Made by a program: the position numbers and the translations under genes. A model generated the notes under the pieces. It made no database searches. It had not been told where the DNA came from and saw only the letters and a list, made by a program, of their open reading frames with translations. DNA of 64,000 nt from Paraescarpia echinospica. Taxonomy: Eukaryota > Annelida > Polychaeta > Sabellida > Siboglinidae. This document shows positions 41,201 through 53,200 of the stretch, piece by piece; positions within the stretch are counted from its first letter, which is position 1, and every line of letters begins with the position of its first letter. The stretch covers positions 69,487,888-69,551,887 of the forward strand of contig CM034533.1 of the NCBI GenBank assembly GCA_020002185.1, read 5' to 3'.

Positions 41201-44200
41201 TTGCGTAGATACACGATACTTGATCTATACAAAACATCATTTAATACAGATTTTCTTAAATCCAGGAAACACTATTCCCGAAACGTTACCTTCCTGACAT
41301 AGCTGACCGCGGAAATGAAGAGGACAATCGCAGTGATACGTTGGTGCACCACCAGAGGGTGCCACTATCATCCTGCAGGTGGCGCCATTGTCACACGAGA
41401 TGTTGTCACAGGTGAGGGGTGTCTCGGTTGGGGTGGAAGGGGGGAGGGTGGTGGAGAGGGGTAGGGTGCAGTCCTCTATGTTCTCCTAAAGGGCATAACA
41501 GTGTTTCGTCATCTGCGTCTGTTTACTTCATTTGTATGGTTATGATGTATATCTGTGTGGTTATAATGTATATTTGCGTGGTTATGATGTATATTTGCGT
41601 GGCTATGATGTACATTTGCGTGGTTATTATGTATATTTGCGTGGTTATGATGTATATTTGCTTGGTTATGATATATATTTGCATGGTTATGATGTATATT
41701 TCCATGGTTATGATATATACATTTGCATGGTTGTGATGTATACTTGCGTGGTTGTGATGTATATTTGCGTGGATGTGATGTATATTTGCATGGTTGTGAT
41801 GTATGTTTGCATGGTTATGATGTATATTTGTGTGGTTTTGATGTATATTTGCATGGTTATGATGGGTTTTTTTAATGGTTATTATGTATATTTGCATGGT
41901 TGTGATGTATATTTGTGTGGTTGTGATGTATATTTGCATGGTTACGATGTATATTTGCATGGTTACGATGTATATTTGCGTGGTTGTGATGTATATTTGC
42001 ATGGTTATGATGTATATTTCCATGGTTATGATGTATATTTGCATTGTTGTGATGTATATTTGCATGGTTATGATGTATATTTGCATGGTTGTGATGTATA
42101 TTTGCGTGATTGTGATGTATATTTGCGTGGTTATGATGTATATTTGCATGGTTATGACATATACATTTGCATGGTTGTGATGTATATTTGCATGGTTGTG
42201 ATGTATGTTTGCATGGTTGTGATGTATATTTGCAAGGTTGTGATGTATATTTGCATGGTTGTGATGTATATTTGCAAGGTTGTGATGCATATTTGCATGG
42301 TTGTGATGTATATTTGCATGGTTGTGATGTATATTTGCATGATTGTGATGTATATTTCCATGGTTGTGATGTATATTTGCATGGTTGTGATGTATATTTC
42401 CATGGTTGTGATGTATATTTGCAATGTTGTGATGTATATTTGCATGTTTGTGATGTATATTTGCGTGGTTAAGATGTATATTTGCATGGTTATGATATAT
42501 ACATTTGCATGGTTGTGATGTATATTTGCAAGGTTGTGATGTATATTTGTGTGGTTATGATGTATATTTGTGTGGTTATGATGTATATTTGCATAGTTAT
42601 GATGTAAATTTGCATGGTTGTGATGTATATTTGCGTGGTTGTGATGTATATTTGCGTGGTTGTGATGTATATTTGCGTGGTTGTGATGTATATTTGCGTG
42701 GTTGTGATGTATATTTGCGTGGTTGTGATGTATATTTGCATGGTTATGATGTATATTTGCATGGTTGTGATGTATATTTGCATTGTTGTGATGTATATTT
42801 GCATGGTTGTGATGTATATTTGCATGGTTGTGATGTATATTTGCATGGTTATGATGTATATTTGCGTGGTTATGATGTATATTTGCATGGTTATGATGTA
42901 TATTTGCATAGTATTCTAGGCACGATGGAACAGTTTGGGAAGATCAAATATTCCAGGATGACAAACTTCCAGGATGGCTCAAAAGGAAAAATATGGCCAA
43001 TTATGAAACAACTGTCAAGTTCAGATCACTGTAAAGAAAGAAAACATGTTGAACATCAAGCTAATAAAGTAATGTCATTAGAAGGTGAACACAATTGTTA
43101 TGAAAACTAAGTGGCAATATGCTTTCTTATATGCTGCTCTGTTAATTCAACACTTATCCAGCTAAAGGTATTAATCCAACACATACACCGCTGCTGTTAA
43201 TCCAACACTTACCCCACTAGTGGTGTTAATCCCACACTTACCCCACTAGTCACATTAATCCCACACTTACCCCACTAGTGGCGTTCACAAGCCTCAGGGG
43301 GATGTCGTTCCATGAGATGTGTCCGAGACAGCCGCTGAAGTTGCTCCCTCTCCCAGGGATGTAAGAGAGGGAAGTGGGGACTCCTCCTAGGTAGAGGGAG
43401 GAGAGATGGGTGAATCGGAAGGTGGGAAAGACATAAGTCATCCCCATCTGGGTGCGGCCACTTGTATTGTTGGGACCGGCCACCAGGAGGGTTGCTAGGC
43501 AACCAGTCGTCTGACTAAAACATGAACAAATGAAAATGGTTTAATTAATTTAACTAGTAAACTAATTGTGTTGTACATTTAGATAGAGCAGCTAATTAAG
43601 TTATACGTGCTTCTGTATATAAAGTTATGATGTGAAAGTGGCAAAAATTTCATGTTATGAGTTTTAATCAAACTGTTATAGCCTGATTCAAAACAAATAT
43701 AATAGTATGATATTTATTGTTACAATAGGAATTTGCATAACCAAAATCCACTTTTAAAGTGCTCTTGGGTGCTTCACATAAATTACACTTGGACCTCATT
43801 GTTAACGTCACCTCTGGGACTGGAGAACAGTGATCGACCTGAATAGTGAGGTGACTGCATTAGCAGGACTCATTTCCTCAACTTTGTTGTTACAGAAATA
43901 ATTTGGGAATATCCTAGGGTGACCTTAATTGCAAGGTGGCTGTATTAGTGAGGTGACCATGAACCAAGGTTTGAATGTACCAAACAAAATGATGATTTTT
44001 CTCTAGCACATGTCAACATCAAGTTGAACCACTGTTGAGACAAAAGATTCAGTCAGTGAAGAGAGTACACCTATTATTGAGTATATTGCTAATTTTAAGA
44101 CTCACGTGACAGAGACATTGTAGATGTCCCCCGTGTCAACTCTCACCCTGCTGTCCAGACGGAAACTCTGGATGACACATGAGAACTCATACTGAAACAT

Positions 44201-47200
44201 ACACATAGTTCCTGTATCAGTCACACTAGTGTCCTACAAACACAATCAAGGTCAGTTCTTAATTAGCGTTGTATCCAATCCTCAGGACTGCTCTAATCAC
44301 TTGATATTTCACCTTATGGTAGACATTCGTTTTTAAAGCATTCAGCTAAACCACAATTACAACAAAAAAGAAACAATATGTTTATATAAATGCATCACAT
44401 TTACTCATCTATACAACTGAGTGAACTGACTCAATCTATACAACTGAGTGAACTGACTCAATCTATACAACTGAATGAACTGACTCAATCTATACAACTG
44501 AGTGAACTGACTCAATATATACAACTGAGTGAACTGACTCAATGTGAAGTGAACAAAATTGGCCAAGCTTTGAAACAACAGCAAGGGGAATTGAACTGAT
44601 ACACTTTAAGATTGACAGAACTGTAGTCTATATGTCACCCTGACCCGACATCACATCAAATATGGTATTATGATATTTATGAAATCTACACTTGACATTC
44701 ATATTACCCCAGAGCAAGATATAGAGATGTGATTGAATTAAAACAGTGAAATATTCATGAATCATTTCATTTTATGTGCCCACTTTATGGGATTTCTACT
44801 GTTCATGATTTGTTGATCACAGCATATTAAAAAAAATATAGCATACCTTCAAAATGCCATCTTCCACAAGAAGTCGCACATAATGAGTTGAATCAACTGT
44901 GCTGTAATCCTTGGCCGAGTAAAACACAACTCCGTTTTCCTGAAAACAGAATTAAATTGCGTCTTCATATGTTTCCACCGAGACAAAGACCGAGCCTGTT
45001 TACAGGGGCATCACACTCTGAGATTATGAATACATCTTTTCCATTTGTTCACATTCTTCATGGGAGAGTTGTAGCTTCTTTAAAACATGGGGGTGGTTGG
45101 TGATCAGTAAATAAGTCCTACGAAAACAGTAATTTTTATATTACACAACATATTTAATAAAATACCACAAGTACAGTTTTATATTTGTATACCTGAGTTG
45201 TCTGCAGCGAGAGTTTTAAGACGGCTCCATCTGTCATTACTGGAGGAGGGAAGGTGAGGACTGATTCACCCGTGAACCGAATCATCTCCATCTCCACAGC
45301 TAGAACAAAACAGTCAGCTCAAACTAACATCATTGCTGTATCATTTCCATCTTCACAGCTACAACAATACACTCAGTTCATTGTAGCATTACCATATCAT
45401 CGCCATCTTTGCAGCTTAAAGATAGAACAAAACATCCATCCCAAAATAACATTATTATTAGTAGTATTTTATCCTAACTTTGTATCTCCAAAGTTAGGAC
45501 AAAATACTCAGCTCAATGTAACAGTATTACGACAATAAATATGATAACATTTAATTTACCAATTATTTGCTTAAACAACCAAGATTTAAGTATAATGATT
45601 AAAAGGTTTACAGTTAGAAAATGAAAGCAAACTTTAGTAGAATTAATTATGTATTTAACATAATTAACAATTCTGGACCCAGTGGCATATAGGTCCATGT
45701 GACGCAATAAAACCAACTGAGCACAATCAAGACCTTTCCCACAATGTTCGTACCTGTTTCACACCATTCTCCCTCGTAGTTGAAAGTACACACACAGTAG
45801 AACGTTGCATGTTCACCCTGGGTGGCAATGACGCATGAGCCGCCATGGGCACACGGTTCATCAAAGCAGCTCATTGGCTCAGCTGTGGTTGTCATGACGA
45901 CTGGTGTAGTCATGGCAATTGGTGATGTCATGGCAACAGATGATGTGTACTCCAAAACAGTAGCAGACGGTTCAATGGATGCTAAGGAAATGTCAGAACA
46001 CAATTTATCTTATCTTATCTGAATGTTTAATGACACTGTATAGGTACATTGACTGTTGCCACTAAGGCAGTTTCTTAATTAACTGAACTAGCCATTTGAT
46101 GGTGGAATGATGTCTCTTGGGCTGATTCTTTGTAGCTAATTATCTTAAACTTGTGTCAACCTGCAATCAGTTGTTCATAATCAAATATCAGCTGTCACTG
46201 AACATAGTATACTTACTGCGAGTTACGAGATATCAACCATCATTGGATGTAACATACTTACTGTGGGTTACTAGATATCAACCATCACTGGATGTAACAA
46301 ACTCACTGTGGGTTACCAGATATCAATCATCATAGAATGTAACATACTCACTGTGGGTTACCAGATATCAACCATCATATAATGTAACATACTCACTGTG
46401 GGTTACCAGATATCAACCATCATAGAATGTAACATACTCACTTTGGGTTACCAGATATCAATCATCATAGAATGTAACATACTCATTGTGGGTTACCAGA
46501 TATCAACCATCATAGAATGTAACATACTCACTGTGGGTTACCAGATATCAACCATCATAAAATGTAACATACTCACTGTGGGTTACCAGATATCAACCAT
46601 CATTGGATGTAACATACTCACTGTGGGTTACCAGATATCAACCATCATAGAATGTAACATATATTTGTATTCATTGTGGGTTACCAGATATCAACCATCA
46701 TAAAATGTTACATACTCACTGTGGGTTATCAGATATCAACCATCATAGAATGTAACATACTCACTGTGGGTTACCAGATATCAACCATCATTGGATGTAA
46801 CATACTCACTGTGGGTTACCAGATATCAACCATCATAGAATGTAACATACTCACTGTGGGTTACCAGATATAAACCATCATTGGATGTAACATACTCACT
46901 GTGGGTTACGAGATATCAAGCATCATAGGATGTAACATACTCACTGTGGGTTACCATATATCAACCATCATAAAATGTAACATACTCACTGTGGATTACC
47001 AGATATCAAGCATCATAGGATGTAACATACTCACTGTGGGTTACCAGATATAAACCATCATTGGATGTATCATACTCACTGTGGGTTACGAGATATCAAC
47101 CACAATTGGATGTAACATACTCACTGTGGGTTACCAGATATAAACCATCATTGGATGTATCATACTCACTGTGGGTTACGAGATATAAACCTTCATTGGA

Positions 47201-50200
47201 TGTATCATACTCACTGTGGGTTACGAGATATCAACCACAATTGGATGTAACATACTCACTCCATTATTGGATGTCATATATATACTGTGGTTTTCTAGAT
47301 ATCAACCATCATTGGATGTAACATACTCACAGCTCATTGGCTCAGCTGTGGTTGTCATGACGACTGGTGTAGTCATGGCAACAGATGCTGTGTACTCCAA
47401 GACAGTAGCAGACGGTTCAATGGATGCTAAGGAAATGTCAGAACACAATTTATCTTATCTGAATGTTTAATGACACTGTATAGGTACACTGATTGTTGCC
47501 ACGAAGGCAGTTTCTTAATTAACTGAACTAGCCATTTGTTACCAGATATCAACCATCATAGAATGTAACATACTCACTGTGGGTTACCAGATATCAAGCA
47601 TCATAGGATGTAACATACTCACTGTGGGTTACCAGATATAAACAATCATTGGATGTATCATACTCACTGTGGGTTACGAGATATCAATCATCATTGGATG
47701 TATCATACTCACTGTGGGTTACGAGATATCAACCACAATTGGATGTAACATACTCACTGTGGGTTACCAGATATAAACCATCATTGAATGTATCATACTC
47801 ACTGTGGGTTACGAGATATCAACCACAATTGGATGTAACATACTCACTGTGGGTTACGAGATATCAACCATTATTGGATGTCATATATGTACTGTGGGTT
47901 TCCAGATATCAACCATCACTGGATGTAACTTACTCACTGTGGGTTATGAGATATTAACCATTATTGGATGTCGTATATATACTGTGTTTCCAGATATCAA
48001 CCATCATTGGATGTAACATACTCACTGTGAGTTACCAGATATCAGAGGTCACTGAACTAACATATGGCAGATTACAAGACATCAGCTATGATTGAGTTGG
48101 TACAGATGCAACTACACCACAGTCCATATGACAACATGCAAACACAAAAAGCTGACAGCAATTATACAACAGAAACACAAACTGATAAGAATAAAAACAA
48201 AGTTCCAAACCTGACGACAGAGCATCACCAGGAAAACTGGTTACAGCCGACTCCGTTGTCAATGTGAAGTGCATTGTTACAGCTGGCTCCGTTACTGATG
48301 AGAAGTGCATTGTTACAGCTGGCTCCGTTACTGATGAGAAGTGCATTGTTACAGCTGGCTCCGTTACTGATGAGAAGTGCATTGTTACAGCTGGCTCCGT
48401 TACTGATGAGAAGTGCATTGAAACAGAAGCAGAGCATGTAGGCAGCGTGCTCAATTGTCCTGTTGCTATTGACAATGAAGGTGTTGCTATTGACTTGGGT
48501 GTTGCTATTGACAACGCAGGTGTTGCCACTGACAGCGCTGGTGTTGCTAAGGGCGATTCAACTGCTGAACTAGCTAGCTGGGATGTTAATAATATGCTAC
48601 TAGCTGGCATTGCTGTGGATGCTAGCACACTTGGCATGCTGCCAATTGGCATTGTTGTGTATGCTGGTATGCTGCTAGATGGCATTGCTGTACCAATGTG
48701 TGTTACTGGCAGTGACACAGTGACTGGCCCTACTGCTGACACACTTGGCATGCTGACTGCTGACACTGGCGTATATGACGTCACCTCAGATGTATTGTGC
48801 CAGGCTGTTGCCGTGGGCAACCTAGAAGCTGTGAAGCTGTGCAGCGTGGTTGCCATGCCAACTGGGGACAGACCTGAGGGTGTCCGTATGTCACCTGACA
48901 TGTCTTCCCTGCTCCAGGGAAGAGTTCTTGTTTCTGTCTCCCCAGAGGAAACAACCGAGGAACCAGCCACCAAAGTTTCTATTGCCACACTCCCAGTCAC
49001 CAAAGGGGTAGACGGGAACAGAGGGGGGTGGGACAGCAATGAAATAGAACCTGTGCTTGTCATAGTTGCCGTTTCCATGGTTACTGTTGCCATGGTTGCC
49101 ATTTTCATGGTTACTGTTGCCATGGAGACCGTTTCCATGGTTACTGTTGCCATGGTGGCGAGCTGGACAGTTGATTCTGTGGAATCAAACATTGTTGCTA
49201 AAAAACTTGAGAATAAGACCGTGGCTGGTGCGACTGATTGTGTGTGCACTGCCTCTGTGACTGCAGTTGTCACCAGGTCTGGTCTAGGTGACACAGTCTC
49301 TTGTGTCACCTCTGTGTCGACTGTCAGTGACGGAGAGATGACATCCAAGCTTGAGGTGACTGTCATAGTGGACAGGTGGACTGATGTAGTTGGAGTGGCC
49401 GTTATTACCACTCCTGTCGATATCACGCGTGTCGCAGCACTTTCTGATAGTGTTGATATTGATGGCGTGGTTACCATGGTGACTGATTCTGTAGACACCA
49501 TGTGCGTAATGCTCAGGCTTGATGTTGTAGACATCGTCTCCGACGTTATCATGGTGACTCGAGAAACAGACTCCATCATGTCGACCGTGCTAATGGTTGT
49601 TGCCATGATGGTGGGTGGAGTCTGTTGCCATGATGACACTGTTGCTAGGGTGTCGCTGAGAACGGATGGCGTGGGAGCGTAGAGAAGTGTTTCACAGTTG
49701 CGTCCAGTGGTCCAGACTGGGCAGGAGCAGGTGTAGTTGTCCACTCCGTCGAGACACTGACCGCCATTGAGACACTTCGGGGCCGGCAGACAGTCATCGT
49801 AGTCAACCTCACAAACCTTGCCGCCATAACCAGACAGACAGAGACACCTGGTGGAAGACACTGAGTTATTAAAGGTCAATGTGTAGGTAAAATACAAATA
49901 TAATAGAGTGGAACCTCCCTATTAAGGCAACCCTCGGGACTCGGTATAAGTGTCCTGAATGGCAAGGTGACCGTAATAGCAGGACCAATTTCCTATCCTT
50001 TGCTGTCAAAGAAATAGTTTGAGACTGTCCTAGGGTGACCATAATTGCAAGGTGGCTGTATTAGTGAGGTGACCGCAAACCATGGTTCTAGTGTACAGTA
50101 AACTGAAAAAGTAAAAACTATATCGAAAGCTGTAGCACAGTAAGGTTGTTATTGTTATCCAGCTGTTAGTTGTTACGGTTGTTATTGTTATCCAGCTGTT

Positions 50201-53200
50201 AGTTGTTACGGTTGTTATTGTTATCCAGCTGTTAGTTGTTATGGTTGTTATTATTATCCAGCTGTTAGTTGTTACGGTTGTTATTGTTATCCAGCTGTTA
50301 GTTGTTACGGTTGTTATTGTTATCCATCTGGATCATCCAGTTCTGGTTTACTTTTTGTTCCTAGTCAATGCCAATATTGGGACTAAGACTTTCTCTGTAG
50401 CTGCACCAACTCTTTGGAATTTGCTCCCTTATTATACAGAGTATAACAGAAAGTTTTCAGTACAACATATACTGGGTGGTGTGAAACACTATGAATTACA
50501 ACCTAAAGCACTGAAAGAAGATTAACTTCAGAGTTCAAAACAAATGACCTATCCAGTATGTCACTGTTTGGTGACAATCAAAATTATGCAAGTGACCTCT
50601 GTCAAGCTTTGCCTTGCCAACAGTGTTTACATATTTAAGTAACGTATGTGTACTAATAGCTTGGATGGAACAACGACTGCTAGATCTTGTCCAGATACGG
50701 TTCTCACTAACACAATTTTGCCGTGTATTTTTATCAAAAATAAAAACATTTTGGGTCAGAATTTCAACAAAACACATGATGGAATGTCCGAACACTCCAT
50801 CTGTTCTGCATCCAATTTTGGCAATAGGTCATGTGATGTGATGGATAGGTCAATTATAATAAGGGAGTAGATGGCGAGATGTTGAGTGAGAACTCACTCG
50901 AAGCCTGGAGGTTTTTGTTGAAGACAGAGTCCAGCGTGTTGACAGGGATGAGAGAGACACTCGTCTACGTCTGTCTCGCACAGCACACCTGTGACACCTA
51001 CAGGCAACGCAGCAAACCATACACACATCAACATATTTGTTGTACCTGTAACACATAGATACATACACCAGACATTTTAAGCAACCAATGTTGAGATGTA
51101 ATAGAGGACTCTCTTGTCACATTTCACTCTTGAAACTGATGATATATCCTTGAATGTAACAATGTTCTCGTTTCTTGGCTTATTTCAACATTTGTTGACA
51201 TCACCTCTCAAGAGAGAGACTCCAGAGAGATTGGAGAGACACCCCAGACCTATACAACTATGACTTCCCACACTAGCCTTGTCCTCAGACATGAGCTAGC
51301 CTACACCAAGCAAACCAGAAAACCAAACACCAACAGTAACAACAATAGCACCAAAAGAAATTGGAAACCACAGATAAAAAACTTGAGACAGACTCAATGT
51401 TCAATCATGGGCAATTATTGACCATTCTTGAGGTAAGAAGAAACAAACTCTTTTAGCTGATAAACATTACACTATATGCAGTCGAAATATTCGAGCGAAA
51501 AATAAAAAGTTTCTTGAGTGGTAAGTCAATAAATACTGAAGAAATAATTTGCTGTCAATTATTTGATGGTCAAAATTAACTTACCTGGTGGACACTCGCA
51601 GACGAAGCCATTCAGCAAGTCGGTGCATGTCACATGACCATGGTGGGTCAAGCAAGGTTGTGAGGCACACTCGTCAATATCTGTCTCGCACACAGCTCCA
51701 GTGTATCCCAGCATGCAACTGGTGAAAAGAATATTAATACAGAATTTGACGATGTGAGTGAAGAGAATTTGTGGCATTCACTCTCTCTAATGTGGTTTGT
51801 TCAAATGGCAAAACAGACACTATATAAAATAGGTATGTTCTCATATATTGCAGTATCCAGTACTCAGGACTGCTCAAAGTGCTTTACTCCCTGGCAGACC
51901 TGTTCAATCAAACACCATTTCGACTTCTCTGGGAAGCATTCAGCCATACAGCAATTGCAGCATAATGACCACTTGTACCCAAATATCCACCACTATCTCC
52001 ATGTGTAGGTACTGTATATAGTACTTAAATGCATCCAAACTGTTAAGTCTAAAATATTTTTGGGTAATAGGAAAGACACAGATGGATTTGTCGTGTATTA
52101 GGATCACACCTAGGTATTTTACAAGTTCGTAGTTTACTCAGGGAGCAGATATTACGAAATGCAATCAGGGAGTGTTCATTATACCTGCAGGTGAAATTCA
52201 ATCCAATATCATCGTAACATGTTCCTCCGTGGAGACAAAGGATAGTGTTGCCTACTTGGCAGACGTCAATATCAATCTCACAATGTCCTCCTGTGTAACA
52301 GAAAGGTTCGTCTATAACTTTGACCCAACCACGCAGCTAATCTCTTACACCATCACATATCTGTTATAATGCTCAATGCAGCATGCACAAGACACTGAAT
52401 TTTATAATACAAATTACCATTTTCCAATTACCATTTCATTACCAATCCTTATAAGAAATACTTTACATTATGCAACTATCCAAAATAACACTTCATTAAA
52501 AATAAAATGTGTTTTGATAAAGCACCAAAACATGTATTGTCATTTAATGTAATATTGTAACACAATCTTCAATATTTAAGTGTATGTTGTTTTACTAGTC
52601 TCAGTTATACAAGGCAACCTTATTTTAGTGTGTGTTGTTTTACCAGTCTCAGTTATACAAGGCAACCTTATTTTAGTGTGTGTTGTTTTACCAGTCTCAG
52701 TTATACAAGGCAACCTTATTTTAGTGTGTGTTGTTTTACCAGTCTCAGTTATACAAGGCAACCTTATTTTAGTGTGTTTTGTTTTACCAGTCTCAGTTAT
52801 ACAAGGCAACCTTATTTTAGTGTGTGTTGTTTTACCAGTCTCAGTTATACAAGGCAACCTTATTTCAGTGTGTTGTTTTACCAGTCTCAGTTATACAAGG
52901 CAACCTTATTTTAGTGTGTGTTGTTTTACCAGTCTCAGTTATACAAGGCAACCTTATTTTAGTGTGTGTTGTTTTACCAGTCTCAGTTATACAAGGCAAC
53001 CTTATTTTAGTGTGTGTTGTTTTACCAGTCTCAGTTATACAAGGCAACCTTATTTTAGTGTTTGCTGTTTTGCCAGTCTCAGTTATACAAGGCAACCTTA
53101 TTTTAGTGTGTGCTGTTTTGCCAGTCTCAGTTATACAAGGCAACCTTATTTTAGTGTGTGTTGTTTTACCAGTCTCGGTTATACAAGGCAACCTTATTTT

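Larger units (their letters stand above)
46170..48050. repeat. 45-bp minisatellite in intron 6, interrupted by exon 7 duplicate
   Basis: About 37 copies of a unit containing GTAACATACTCACTGTGGG and TTACCAGATATCAACCATC. On the gene's strand each unit carries CACA|GTGAGTATG, a strong donor match. The array is broken at 47331-47537 by a duplicate of 45872-46102. Confidence 0.95.

Noticed and set aside
48264..49682. 472-codon plus-strand frame rich in Val/Thr/Asp
   Set aside because: Antisense shadow of EYS exon 6; it has no cysteine or domain pattern of its own, while the minus strand carries EGF modules and fitting splice sites.
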